NCBI RefSeq assembly: GCF_014651835.1
Contig: NZ_BMXQ01000001.1
Coordinates: forward strand, 1,116,001-1,180,000
Origin: Pigmentiphaga litoralis
GTDB taxonomy: Bacteria; Pseudomonadota; Gammaproteobacteria; Burkholderiales; Burkholderiaceae_B
Direction of reading: 5' to 3'
Length of the DNA: 64,000 bases
The translations under genes and the position numbers were made by a program. Below the pieces are notes generated by a model. It saw only the letters and a list, made by a program, of their open reading frames with translations, was not told where the DNA came from and searched no databases. Positions 45,630 to 55,800 of the stretch are shown in pieces; the stretch's first letter is position 1, and each line of letters begins with the position of its first letter.

Positions 45630-47492
45630 ATGCTGATTGCGCCCCTTGCGCCGAATGAAGAAGACCGGTTGGCGCTGCTGCACGCGCTGGACATTCTCGA
45701 TACGCCGCGTGAACCGGTCTTTGACCTGGTCACCAGCCTGACCGCGCAGGCGCTGCGCGTGCCGGTCGTGCTGGTGTCGCTGGTGGACCGGGATCGCCAG
45801 TGGTTCAAGTCCAGCCATGGCTTCGACATCCGCCAGTTCGACCGGCAAAGCGCCTTCTGTGCGCACTGCATCGTGCAGGACCCGCCCCTGGTCGTTCCCG
45901 ACACGTTGACCGACGAACGCTTCTTCGACAATCCGCTGGTGACCGGCACGCCCGGCATCCGCAGTTATGCCGGGGTGGCGATCCGCAGCCTGCACGGCCT
46001 GCCGCTGGGCACCGTGTGCGCAGTCGGCTGGGAACCGCGCGAATTCAACGAAGCCGACATCGGCTGCCTGAGCCAGGCGGCCTTGCTGGTCAGCCACGAA
46101 CTGCATCAACGCGAAGCCCTGATCGACAGCCGTCGCTCCGACATCTCCGCCTTGCGGGACCTGGATGGCGAGGCGCGTTTCCGTTCGGTGTTCGAAGGCG
46201 CGGCCGTGGGCATTGCGCTGATCGGCCTGGACGGTCGGTGGATCGAGGTCAACGATTCGCTGTGCCGTATCGTCGGCTATGCCCACGAGGAACTGGCGCA
46301 TCTGACCTTCCAGGACATCACGCATCCGGGCGATCTCGACATCGACATGGAACGCCTGCAGGAACTGGTGCGCGGCGACGTGGATCGCTACACGATCGAC
46401 AAGCGGTATATCCGCAAGACCGGTGAAGTGATCTGGGTCAACCTGACCGTGGCGGCCCGCCGGTCGGTCGACGGGACGGCGCTGTATTTCATCTCGATCG
46501 TCGACGACATCCAGCAACGCGTCGAAGCGCAGGCTGCCCTGCTCTCCTTGCAACAGACACTGGAAACGCGCATTGAAGCGCGCACCCGCGAACTGCAGCA
46601 TGCCAACGATCAGCTGCGCATGGTGAGCGACAACGTGCCGGCGCTGGTCGCGTATTTCGATGCCGACCTGCGCTATCAATACGCCAACGAAAAACACCGG
46701 GCGGTGCTGGGCAAGGATCCGCAGCGGCTGATCGGGCATCCGATTGAAGACGTCATGGATGCCGCCGCCACCCGGCAGATCCGCCAGGCGCTGGCTGCCG
46801 CGGGCGCCGACCAGCGCGTGTCGCTGGAAATCGCACAGCCCCTGGCCGACGGGTCGACCTCGTACACCGCCGTGACGCTGATTCCGAACGCGGTCGACAA
46901 CCGACTGGCCGGCTATTACTGCATGGCGCACGACGTGACCGAGCGGCACGTGCGCGAACTGGCGCGCGAAGTCGAGGCCCGCGAAGACGTGTTGACCGGC
47001 GTGCCCAACCGCCGCGCCTTCCAGGAACACCTGCCGCAGGCCCTGGCGCGTGCCGACGCGTCCGGCGAGTCGGTGGCGGTCGTATTCCTGGATCTGGACG
47101 GCTTCAAGGCCGTCAATGACACCCTGGGCCACGAACAGGGCGACCAGGTGCTCAAGGAAGTCGCCCGCCGCCTGCGTGAGCGGGCCGGCGCCGGCAACCA
47201 GGTCTATCGGCTGGCGGGCGATGAGTTCGTGCTGGTGGTCGAAGGCATCGTCGACAGGGAAGCCATGAGCGCCCTGGCCAGCACGCTGCTGGCTGCCATC
47301 AACGTGCCTATCGTGCTGGGCGCGCATCAGGTCAGCATGAGCGCCAGCGCGGGCATTGCCTTCTATGAAGCGGGGAGCGAAGCGTCGCCATCCAGCCTGC
47401 TGCGCACCGCGGACATTGCCATGTACGAAGCCAAACGCAGCGGCACCAGCCAGTACCGGTTCGGACCGGCGTACGGCGCGCTGCGGGTGTAG
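45630..47492 (+). CDS. GAF-PAS-PAS diguanylate cyclase (GGDEF)
   Basis: A 620-residue soluble sensor. An N-terminal GAF domain covers about 20-165, PAS/PAC 1 about 180-300 (FRSVFEGAAVGIALIG), a short coiled coil about 300-320, PAS 2 about 325-440, and the GGDEF domain about 445-610. The signature reads RLAGDEFVLVVEG, i.e. AGDEF, a variant often found in active enzymes. LDLDGFKAVNDTLGH is conserved. There is no RxxD inhibitory site five residues before and no EAL domain. It probably makes cyclic di-GMP in response to an unknown signal. Confidence 0.9.
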   Translation: MLIAPLAPNEEDRLALLHALDILDTPREPVFDLVTSLTAQALRVPVVLVSLVDRDRQWFKSSHGFDIRQFDRQSAFCAHCIVQDPPLVVPDTLTDERFFDNPLVTGTPGIRSYAGVAIRSLHGLPLGTVCAVGWEPREFNEADIGCLSQAALLVSHELHQREALIDSRRSDISALRDLDGEARFRSVFEGAAVGIALIGLDGRWIEVNDSLCRIVGYAHEELAHLTFQDITHPGDLDIDMERLQELVRGDVDRYTIDKRYIRKTGEVIWVNLTVAARRSVDGTALYFISIVDDIQQRVEAQAALLSLQQTLETRIEARTRELQHANDQLRMVSDNVPALVAYFDADLRYQYANEKHRAVLGKDPQRLIGHPIEDVMDAAATRQIRQALAAAGADQRVSLEIAQPLADGSTSYTAVTLIPNAVDNRLAGYYCMAHDVTERHVRELAREVEAREDVLTGVPNRRAFQEHLPQALARADASGESVAVVFLDLDGFKAVNDTLGHEQGDQVLKEVARRLRERAGAGNQVYRLAGDEFVLVVEGIVDREAMSALASTLLAAINVPIVLGAHQVSMSASAGIAFYEAGSEASPSSLLRTADIAMYEAKRSGTSQYRFGPAYGALRV

Positions 47493-47581
47493 TGCATGGT
47501 GGCAAGGTCCGAGGCTGCGCGGTGCTTTGCGGCCGGGTGGTCTGGCGGCCCGGTGGTCGGACTGCTTGGGGGTCTGACGGC

Positions 47582-48517
47582 TCAGGCAGCCGGGTCGGCT
47601 CGGCTTTCCGGTTGACGCCGGTACAGGTAATCATCGGGCAGTCCAAGGCGCCGGCATGCCTGTACGGCCGGGCCCGATCGTAGCGGCAGGCGATCCGCCG
47701 CCCTTGCCATCTGCGCCACCAGCCATCGTTGCCCCGGCTTGAGGCCATCGCGGGACCCCAGCTGCAGGGTATCCCTGATTTGCGCCGGGACCAGGTCGAT
47801 CGCGGCGCGTACCATGACGGACTGCAGGCTGCGCAAGGGTCTTGGCAGCACGGGGACACCGGCGATGATGGTCAGGAATTCGTGCACGATGGGGGAAGCT
47901 TCCAGGCGCGGCCTCATGGCGGCAAATTGCGCCTGCTGGTCGGCTTCGCATACGGGCGCCCCGACTGCCCCATACCGCCGCGCTGCCCCGGCGCCTTCTG
48001 CGTAGAAACGATCGCGCTCGTCGGCCGTCAGGGCATGTGCGTAGACGTGATACGCGTTCAGGAACCCGAAACTGGCCGTGGCCTGCACCCAATCGAGCAG
48101 GTCGGTGTCGGTCGCGCGGTAGGGCACGCCGTCGGGGGTCAGGCCCTGCACCGCCCCGTGCAGTCGCACCACATGGGCAATCATCGTTTCTGTCTGGGCA
48201 CGCGGGCCATACACCGTCAGCATTGCGGCCAGTCCGGTGCGCTGCAGGCGAGCCATCGGCTGCTGGCGGAAAGACGTGTGTTCCCACACGCCGGTACGCA
48301 CCCGGGGTTCCGCCAGTTCCAGGATCACCGCCGCGACACCGCCTATGAACAGCGTGGCCGGGTTCTTGAAGACCTGCCACGAGATGGAGTCGGGGGCGAC
48401 CAGCGCCGGTTCGCCGGCGGGCGCGGAAAAATCCACCTGCGGGCCGTCGGACGGCTGGAGCAGATGTGCAGCCAGGGCTTCGACGCGCTGCCGGACGGGC
48501 GGGGGCAACAGGAGCAT
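47582..48517 (-). CDS. DUF2236 oxygenase-like protein (MpaB family)
   Basis: A 311-residue protein of the DUF2236/MpaB (rubber oxygenase LcpA-like) superfamily: WQVFKNPATLFIGG, AVILELAEPRVRTGVWEHT, then VRLHGAVQG with the conserved His, and DLLDWVQATASFGFL. Some members are heme b oxygenases (latex-clearing, mycophenolic acid pathway). The axial-ligand residues cannot be confirmed here. ATG 48517 is chosen because family similarity begins with LLPPPVRQR. It follows the DUF1176 gene on the same strand with a 31-nt gap. Confidence 0.82.
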   Translation of the reverse strand: MLLLPPPVRQRVEALAAHLLQPSDGPQVDFSAPAGEPALVAPDSISWQVFKNPATLFIGGVAAVILELAEPRVRTGVWEHTSFRQQPMARLQRTGLAAMLTVYGPRAQTETMIAHVVRLHGAVQGLTPDGVPYRATDTDLLDWVQATASFGFLNAYHVYAHALTADERDRFYAEGAGAARRYGAVGAPVCEADQQAQFAAMRPRLEASPIVHEFLTIIAGVPVLPRPLRSLQSVMVRAAIDLVPAQIRDTLQLGSRDGLKPGQRWLVAQMARAADRLPLRSGPAVQACRRLGLPDDYLYRRQPESRADPAA

Positions 48518-48548
48518 CAGGGGGCCGGAGAGGACACGTGCGTTCAGG

Positions 48549-49781
48549 TCACCGCGTGCGCCACAGCGTGGGCCAGTCTCCGGGCGCGCCGCCCCCGCAG
48601 CGGAGCTGCTGGCGATACGCCGACGGCACGAACTCCTGCCCATCGAACCGCCATTCGGCGCGGATGCCGCAATCGGCCAGGCCGCGCCCTTTCGATACGG
48701 ATGCCAGGGTGGCCGTGCGGGGGTTGTAGGTGGGCTCGGTCATGCGGCCGGTCGGGTCGGCCGAGGCCGTGGGCGCCATGGCGACGGCCTCGGCCCGCAC
48801 CGGTTCGGCGGTGGCTTTGGCCAGCTGGAGGGTAATGTTGGGAGACGCCGCCGGAGACGCCGCAGCGGACGGCGCGGGCGAGCGCGCCGGTGCGCCGGCT
48901 TCCAGGCCCGGCGGCAAGGCCAGCGTCACCACCTGCGCTGCCGCCGGGTCGGCGCGTGGCGCGCGAAAGACGACGTAGCTGCTCTGGTAGGCGGCGCGGG
49001 AGCACTCGACCATGACCAGGGCTTCGGAAGCGGTCAGGGCTACGGCAATGTCGCTGGGCGTGCGTGCATCGCAGGCAGCCAGTGCATCGCCGCCGCGCAT
49101 GGCCTGGCGCACGCCGGCCGCCAGGGCGCGTGCCTCGGCCGCCGGCAGGGGCGGCGGAGGTGGCGCGCCCCGCAGGGCGGGCGCGGCAGGCGCGGCGGCA
49201 AGGGCCCTGGCGCCACCGTGGCCCGGCTGGGTCAATGCCGTTTCGTTGCCGGTGCGGGACTGGACATCGTCCATCACCTTGAGCACGGTTGCCAGGCCAT
49301 GCAGGGGCACGGCCGGCGCGCTGCGCGTGTCGCCCAGGCTGAGCACCCGGCCGTCGCGAATACGGCGCAGCAGGCGGTAGGCGGAATCGTCGTCGGCGGT
49401 GACCAGGGTGGCTTGCCCCAGGCCGGTGGCGTCATCGGGCGCCCAGGCAATGGTCTTGAGGTCGAGCCTCCGGCCATCGAGCCGGAAGGCCGTGACGTCG
49501 GGCGATTCGGCCGTATCGGGAACATCGATCTCGACCGTCAGGGCGCCCGTGGGACCGGCGGCGCGCGAAATCCGCATGGCCGCCGATTCGGCGTCGCTGA
49601 AGCCCTTGGCTTCGCAGAACCGGGTGTTGTCGCACGCCAGGATCCAGTCCTTGGATTCCTGGTACAGGGGAACGGCTGGCGCAGGCGCTGACTGTGCCGA
49701 CGCATCGGCCAGGCCCACGCTGAGCGCAATGCCGGCCAGGCTTGCGCCCAGCCTGCCATGCACGGTCTCGGATCGAATCAT
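48549..49781 (-). CDS. DUF1176 domain-containing exported protein
   Basis: A 410-residue protein with a signal peptide (LAGIALSVGLADASAQ) and the DUF1176 pattern: KDWILACDNTRFCEAKGF at the start, paired cysteines (LAACDART, MVECSR, ADCGIRAEW, LRCGG) and YNPRTATLASVSKGRGLADCG near the end. A Pro/Ala-rich linker at about 290-320 separates parts. It is likely periplasmic and disulphide-bonded. Function unknown. Confidence 0.85.
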   Translation of the reverse strand: MIRSETVHGRLGASLAGIALSVGLADASAQSAPAPAVPLYQESKDWILACDNTRFCEAKGFSDAESAAMRISRAAGPTGALTVEIDVPDTAESPDVTAFRLDGRRLDLKTIAWAPDDATGLGQATLVTADDDSAYRLLRRIRDGRVLSLGDTRSAPAVPLHGLATVLKVMDDVQSRTGNETALTQPGHGGARALAAAPAAPALRGAPPPPPLPAAEARALAAGVRQAMRGGDALAACDARTPSDIAVALTASEALVMVECSRAAYQSSYVVFRAPRADPAAAQVVTLALPPGLEAGAPARSPAPSAAASPAASPNITLQLAKATAEPVRAEAVAMAPTASADPTGRMTEPTYNPRTATLASVSKGRGLADCGIRAEWRFDGQEFVPSAYRQQLRCGGGAPGDWPTLWRTR

Positions 49782-49808
49782 GCGGTCTCCCCTGTCGGTG
49801 CTGACGAC

Positions 49809-50366
49809 TCAACGCTTGCGATTGGTCTCGGCCCACTTGGCAAAGGTCGTCATGATCGTCGTCAGGAATTTGCGGGTGTCTTCGTTGGTGACCTTGCCCT
49901 GGTCGTCGAAGAACTTGTTGACGCCGCCCAGGTAGGCCTCGGGCTGCTGCATCAGCGGCACATCGAGAAAGACCAGGGACTGGCGCAGATGGTGATTCGC
50001 GCCGAAGCCGCCGATGCCGCCCGGCGAGCAGCTGATCACGGCGCCCGGACGACCGCTCCAGGAACTGCCGCCATAAGGCCGCGAGCCGACGTCGATCGCG
50101 TTCTTGAGCGCCCCCGGAACCGAGCGGTTGTATTCCGGCGTCACGAACATGACGGCGTCGGCGGCCTGCACTTCCTTGCGAAAGCGGGTCCAGGACGCGG
50201 GCGCCGCGTCGCCGTCCAGGTCTTCGTCATAGAGCGGCAGGTCGCCGATCTCGACGATGGACAGCTTGAGCGTGTCCGGAGCCACTTCGGCCAGGGCATG
50301 GGCCAGCATGCGGGTGTAAGAGCCTTTGCGCAGGCTGCCCACAAGAACGGCGACATTGAGGGTCAT
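49809..50366 (-). CDS. NADPH-dependent FMN reductase family protein
   Basis: A 185-residue flavodoxin-fold enzyme: FMN-phosphate loop VGSLRKGSYTRM (about 9-20), TPEYNRSVPGALKNAIDV (about 76-93) and the GG-rich loop SPGGIGGFGANHHLR. Relatives such as ChrR/YieF reduce quinones, azo dyes or chromate. It is divergent from the imuA cassette. Confidence 0.9.
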   Translation of the reverse strand: MTLNVAVLVGSLRKGSYTRMLAHALAEVAPDTLKLSIVEIGDLPLYDEDLDGDAAPASWTRFRKEVQAADAVMFVTPEYNRSVPGALKNAIDVGSRPYGGSSWSGRPGAVISCSPGGIGGFGANHHLRQSLVFLDVPLMQQPEAYLGGVNKFFDDQGKVTNEDTRKFLTTIMTTFAKWAETNRKR

Positions 50367-50512
50367 GGGGAGATCTCCAGACGAAAGTTAAGCAGTGCGA
50401 TGCATCTTAGCAACCAGAGGCAGGCGCTTGAAAGAAGGGGCAGTATCCCTGACAAACGGACTCAGGCTTGAGCATCTCTTACAGAACCGCATTGCCGGGT
50501 TACGGCGAAACA

Positions 50513-50528
50513 CTGTATATTTGTACAG
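50513..50528 (+). promoter_or_regulatory. LexA (SOS) box upstream of imuA
   Basis: CTGTATATTTGTACAG fits the CTG-N10-CAG LexA box with the AT-rich core of the E. coli consensus. It lies 24 bp before the imuA ATG and would repress the whole imuA-imuB-dnaE2 operon until DNA damage. Confidence 0.88.
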
Positions 50529-50551
50529 TCTTTTCTTGGTTGGAGCCCGTC

Positions 50552-51427
50552 ATGCAGATTCTTGCACACCCGCCGTCCGTCCGCCCGGGTGCCTCCAGCC
50601 GGGGGGCTTCATTGCCCTTGCCTTCACCGGAAAGCCTGCATCCGTCCTTGTGGCGCGGCTCGCAACTGGCGCGGTCCGGGCAGCCCTGCCTGCCCACCGG
50701 GCATGATGCGCTGTCTGCCGAATTGCCCGGCGGCGGCTGGCCCACGGGTACGCTGGTCGACCTGCTCGTGTCGCAGCCCGGCATCGGTGAACTGCGGCTG
50801 CTTCAGCCGGTGCTGAACGCCTTGCCACCGCAGCGGCGCATCGTGCTGCTGCAACCGCCCTTCATTCCCCAGGTCGCCAGCTGGAGCGCATGGGGGCTGT
50901 CGTCGTCGCAACTGCTCTGGCTCAAGCCCGACCGCACGGCCGATGCCCTGTGGGCCGCCGAACAGGTGCTCAAGAACGGCAGTTGCGGCGCCCTGCTCTA
51001 TTGGCAGCCGCAGATCCGTCCCGAATCCCTGCGCCGCCTGCACCTGGCCGCCCAGTCGGCCGACACCCTCTTCTTTCTGTTCCGGCCGGCCAAGGTGGCC
51101 CAGGACGCGTCGCCCTCCCCCCTGCGCCTGCTGCTGCAACCCGCGGGCGATCAGGTACGGATCGACATCGTCAAGCGCCGCGGTCCCAGCCACGACCGGC
51201 CGCTGTTCGTGACCCTTGGCGCGCCCAGCTTCGGCGTCAAGGCGCCTGCCACGATACCTTCGGCGCCACCGGCCTCCCATCCCGCCACGTCGCCGGCCCT
51301 TGCCCCGGCAGCCGCGCCGCTTACCGGCCTGCCGCTCACTTCCTCTACCGAGTCCGACGATGCGCTTGTGGATCAGCGTGTATTTGACGCGCCTCAGCCT
51401 CGACGTGTTGTGCCCGAGCTGGTCTGA
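50552..51427 (+). CDS. imuA: ImuA, RecA/SulA-like accessory protein of translesion synthesis
   Basis: A 291-residue protein. The region ELPGGGWPTGTLVDLLV to LLQPPFIPQVASW resembles the RecA-fold core of ImuA/SulA-type proteins, without an intact Walker A. In the cassette ImuA binds RecA and ImuB and is required for damage-induced mutagenesis. The C-terminal 60 residues are Pro/Ala/Thr-rich. ATG 50552 is placed after the LexA box. It overlaps imuB by 68 nt. Confidence 0.9.
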   Translation: MQILAHPPSVRPGASSRGASLPLPSPESLHPSLWRGSQLARSGQPCLPTGHDALSAELPGGGWPTGTLVDLLVSQPGIGELRLLQPVLNALPPQRRIVLLQPPFIPQVASWSAWGLSSSQLLWLKPDRTADALWAAEQVLKNGSCGALLYWQPQIRPESLRRLHLAAQSADTLFFLFRPAKVAQDASPSPLRLLLQPAGDQVRIDIVKRRGPSHDRPLFVTLGAPSFGVKAPATIPSAPPASHPATSPALAPAAAPLTGLPLTSSTESDDALVDQRVFDAPQPRRVVPELV

Positions 51428-52826
51428 GTCACCTGCCCACGGGCAGGTGATCCTCGACCACGACAAGGTACGCGCCATGACGCCGTCCGCCTTCGCCATG
51501 GGGGTGCGGCCCGGCATGCGCCGGGGCGGCGTGTCCACGATCGCGCCCGAAGCCACCCTGCTCGATCGGGACCCGGTGCGCGAGGCCTCGGCCCTGAACG
51601 ACATCGCGTTGTGCCTGCTGCAATACACCCCCGAAGTGGCCATGGCCGCCGACGACAGCCTGCTGCTCGATGTCAGCGCCAGCCTGCTGGCATTCGGCGG
51701 GCCACGGGGCATCTGCCGGCGCATCCGGCAATCCATGGCGCTGCTGGGTTTCCATGCGCAGCTGGGCATGGCGCCCACCGCGCAAGGGGCCTGGCTCATG
51801 GCGCGCGCGCCACGCCGCGGCCACCGCCGCATGCTGCGCCAACGCACCCTGGCCAGACGCATGGACGGCCTGTCCTGCCAGCTTCTGCCACCGGCCCGGC
51901 AGCATCTGGACTGGCTTGAAGGTATCGGTTGCCGCACCTTGGGCGCCCTGGCCAGGCTGCCGCGGGCCGGCCTGCAGCGCCGCTGCGGCAAGGACATCAG
52001 CGTGGCGCTGGATCGCGCCAATGGCGTGGCGCCTGAATTGTTTGACTGGGTCGTGGCGCCGTCCACCTTCCAGGCCAGGCTGGAACTGATCGAACGGATC
52101 GACCATGCCGATGCCGTGCTGTTCGTTGCCCATCGCCTGATCCAGCAGATGACCGGATGGCTGGTCGCGCAGCATCTGGCGGTGGCGCGAATCGAACTTG
52201 CGCTCGATCACGAACGGGGCCGGCATGCCATCCCCCCGACCCTGCTGCAGATCTCGCTGGCCGAACCCGCCTGGCATCCCGAACACCTGGTGCGGCTGCT
52301 CAAAGAAAAGCTGGCCCAGCTGGTGCTGACCGCGCCGGTCATTGCCGTCACCCTGTCGGCGCCCGACGTCGCGGCGCGCACCCTGCCCTCCGAATCGTTG
52401 TTTCCCGAGCCGGGCGGCACGCCTGCCGATCACAACCGGCTGCTGGAATTGCTGACCGCGCGCCTGGGCGCCGACAAGGTGCTGCAGCCCCTGCCCAAGG
52501 CCGATTACCGGCCCGAAGTCGCCAACGGCTGGCAGCCTGCGCCGCAACCCAAATCCAGACCGGCGCCCGTCGCACCCGCGGCCGACCGACCCTTCTGGTT
52601 GCTCGAACAACCGATTGCGCTTGTCATGCAGCAGCATCGCCCGGTGTACGGGTCACGGCTGAAGATGCTGCGCGGCCCCGACCGGCTCGAAACCGGCTGG
52701 TGGGACGACGCCCCGGCCTCGCGCGACTATTTCATTGCCGAATCCGATCACCAGGTGCGCTACTGGATCTACCGTGAACGGGTTGATGACGACATCCGCT
52801 GGTTCCTGCACGGCTTGTTCGCATGA
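51360..52826 (+). CDS. imuB: ImuB, catalytically inactive Y-family polymerase
   Basis: A 488-residue Y-family polymerase homologue starting MRLWISVYLTRLSLDVL. The palm lacks the usual paired acidic metal ligands, so it serves as an adaptor that links the beta clamp to DnaE2 and ImuA, as shown for homologues. The C-terminus has the conserved tail region with WWDDAPASRDYF and WFLHGLFA. The start at 51360 lies inside imuA, and the stop overlaps dnaE2 by 4 nt (ATGA). Confidence 0.92.
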   Translation: MRLWISVYLTRLSLDVLCPSWSESPAHGQVILDHDKVRAMTPSAFAMGVRPGMRRGGVSTIAPEATLLDRDPVREASALNDIALCLLQYTPEVAMAADDSLLLDVSASLLAFGGPRGICRRIRQSMALLGFHAQLGMAPTAQGAWLMARAPRRGHRRMLRQRTLARRMDGLSCQLLPPARQHLDWLEGIGCRTLGALARLPRAGLQRRCGKDISVALDRANGVAPELFDWVVAPSTFQARLELIERIDHADAVLFVAHRLIQQMTGWLVAQHLAVARIELALDHERGRHAIPPTLLQISLAEPAWHPEHLVRLLKEKLAQLVLTAPVIAVTLSAPDVAARTLPSESLFPEPGGTPADHNRLLELLTARLGADKVLQPLPKADYRPEVANGWQPAPQPKSRPAPVAPAADRPFWLLEQPIALVMQQHRPVYGSRLKMLRGPDRLETGWWDDAPASRDYFIAESDHQVRYWIYRERVDDDIRWFLHGLFA

Positions 52827-55800
52827 GCGCCCAGGCATCCCTGTTCACGCCCATGCTGCCGGCCTATGCCGAGCTGCAGAGCCTGTCCAATTTCTCGTTC
52901 CTGCGCGGCGCTTCGCACCCCGAAGAACTGGTCATGCGCGCCGCCGCCCTGGGCTATTCGGCACTGGCCTTGACCGACGAATGTTCGCTTGCCGGCGTCG
53001 TGCGCGCCCATGTGCAGGCCAAGGATCCTGAAACCCCGATCAAGCTGATCGTCGGCAGCCAGTTCACCCTGACCGCGCCCGACGGCACGCCGGCGTTCTC
53101 GCTGGTGGCCCTGGCCCAGAACCGCAATGGCTACGGCAATCTGTGCGAGCTCATCACCCTGGCCCGCACCCGGGCCGACAAGGGCAGCTACCTGGTCATT
53201 GCCAACGACTTCACGTCGCCGCCACCGGCTCTGGCGCACCTGCGGGGCCTGCCCGATTGCCAGATCATACTGTCGGCGGACTACGGCATCGACCCGGACA
53301 CCCTGTCGGCCCAGGCAGCCTGGGTGGCCGCCGCCTTTCCCGGACGCTGCCGCCTGGGCCTGTGCCTGTTGAACCGGGCGCAAGATACCCGCCATCGCGC
53401 CGTGGTGGAACAGGTCGCCGCCCTGCATGCCCTGCCCATCGTGGCCACCGGCCAGGTCGAAATGCATGTGCGGTCCCGCAAGCCCCTGCATGACACCATG
53501 TGCGCCATCCGGCTCGGCACGTCCGTGGCCGACTGCGGCTTTGCCCTGTCGCAGAACGCCGAGCAGCACGTGCGGTCCCGTCTGCATCTGGCCAACCTGT
53601 ACAAGCCGGACGTGCTGGCCGAAACCCTGAAGGTGGCCGACAGCTGCACGTTTTCGCTGGACGAACTCAAGTACGAATACCCTGAAGAAGTGGTGCCTTC
53701 CGGCGAAACACCCGGCAGCTATCTGCGCCGCGAAACCTGGGCCGGCGCGCACGAACGCTTCGGGCCGACCTTGCCCGCCAAGCTGGTGGCGCAGCTCACG
53801 CGCGAACTCGACCTCATCGTCGAACTCAATTACGAAGCCTATTTCCTGACGGTGTATGACATCGTCAAGTTCGCCCGCAACCACCGCATCCTGTGCCAGG
53901 GCCGGGGGTCGGCCGCCAATTCGGCGGTCTGCTATTGCCTGGGCATCACGGCCGTCTCGCCCATGGAAAGCGAACTGCTGTTCGAACGCTTCATCAGCCG
54001 CGAACGTTCCGAGCCGCCCGACATCGATGTCGACTTCGAACACCAGCGGCGCGAAGAAGTGATCCAGTACATCTATGGCAAGTACGGACGCGACCGGGCA
54101 GCGCTGACGGCAGTCGTCATCAGCTACCGGCCGCGCAGTGTGCTGCGGGATGTCGGCAAGGCGCTGGGCATCGACCTGGCCGTGGTCGATCAGGTCGCCA
54201 AGACCCACCAGTGGTGGGACGGCAAGGCCGGCCTGAACAAACGATTCGTCGAATGCGGCTTCGATCCCGAATCGCTGCACGCGCAGCGCTGGGGCGCGCT
54301 GGCCGAACGGCTGATGGGATTTCCGCGCCATCTGTCCCAGCACCCGGGCGGCTTTGTCATGTCGCGCGGCAAGCTGTCGCGGCTGGTGCCGATCGAAAAC
54401 GCCACCATGGCCGACCGCAGCGTGGTGCAGTGGGACAAGGACGACCTGGACGCCGTGGGGCTGCTCAAGGTCGACGTGCTGGCGCTGGGCATGCTGACCG
54501 TCATCCGGCGGGCGCTCGATCTGGTGTCGCAGCAGCGCGGTCGCGTGCTCGAGATGTACCAGATCCCCATCGACGACACCGCCACCTACGACATGATCTG
54601 TGCCGCCGACACCATGGGCGTGTTCCAGATCGAATCCCGGGCGCAGATGACCATGCTGCCCCGGCTGCGGCCGCGGCGGCTGTACGACCTGGTGGTCGAA
54701 GTCGCCATCGTGCGGCCGGGTCCGATCCAGGGCGGCATGGTCCATCCCTACCTCAAACGCCGGCAGGGGCTTGAACCGATCGAATACCCCAGCCCGCAGG
54801 TGGAACAGGCGCTGGCCCGGACCCTGGGCGTTCCCATCTTCCAGGAACAGGTGATGCAGATCGCGATCCTGGCCGGCGGCTATACAGCCGGTGAGGCCGA
54901 TCAGCTGCGCCGGTCGATGGCGGCCTGGAAGCGCAAGGGCGGCCTTGAAAAGCATCGCACCAAACTCATGGCGGGCATGCTGGGCAACGGCTATGACGTG
55001 GACTTTGCCGAGGCGATCTTCCGGCAGATCGAAGGCTTTGGCGAATACGGTTTTCCGGAATCGCATGCGTCCAGCTTCGCGCAACTGGCGTATGTCAGCT
55101 CGTGGCTCAAATGCCATGAACCCGAAGCCTTCCTGACCGCGCTGTTGAACAGCCAGCCGATGGGCTTTTATTCCCCCTACCAGCTGGTGCAGGACGCCAA
55201 GCGGCATGGGGTCAAGGTGCTGCCGGTCGATGTCTGCATCAGCGACTGGGATGCCAAACTCGACAACGCGACCAAGCCGCCGTCGGTGCGCATCGGGCTC
55301 AATCAGATCCAGGGGCTGGCCGAAGCCGTGGGCCGACGCATCGTCGACGTGCGCCGGCAGCGCATGTTCACCGACACCACCGACCTCGGCCGCCGGGCCA
55401 GACTGGACCGGCACAGCCTGCAGGCGCTGGCCGCGGCCAACGCGCTGCAGGCGCTGTCTGGCCACCGGCGCACGGCCTTGTGGGAAGCGGTCGACAGCGT
55501 GCCCGAACGCGGCCTGCTGCGCGACGCAGGCGTGCATGAACCGGCGCCGGATCTGCCCGCGCCCACCGAGTCCGAAGAAATCGTGGCCGACTACCAGTCC
55601 TTGCGGATGACGCTGAACCGCCATCCGCTGGCCTTGCTGCGCGGCTACCTGGGCACGCGCGGTTTCATGGCGGCCGACCGGTTGAACCAGTTTCCCGATG
55701 GCAGACTGGCGCGTGCCGCTGGCATCGTGACCGTCCGCCAGCGGCCCGGCACGGCACATGGCACCATCTTCGTCACCCTGGAAGACGAAACGGGACCCGT

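Noticed and set aside
48549-48978. Plus-strand small frames over the DUF1176 and DUF2236 genes
   Set aside because: Repetitive Arg/Ala-rich shadows of two supported minus-strand genes.
52769-55759. 996-codon minus-strand open frame opposite dnaE2
   Set aside because: A shadow of the polymerase gene, His/Gln/Gly-rich with no start signals.
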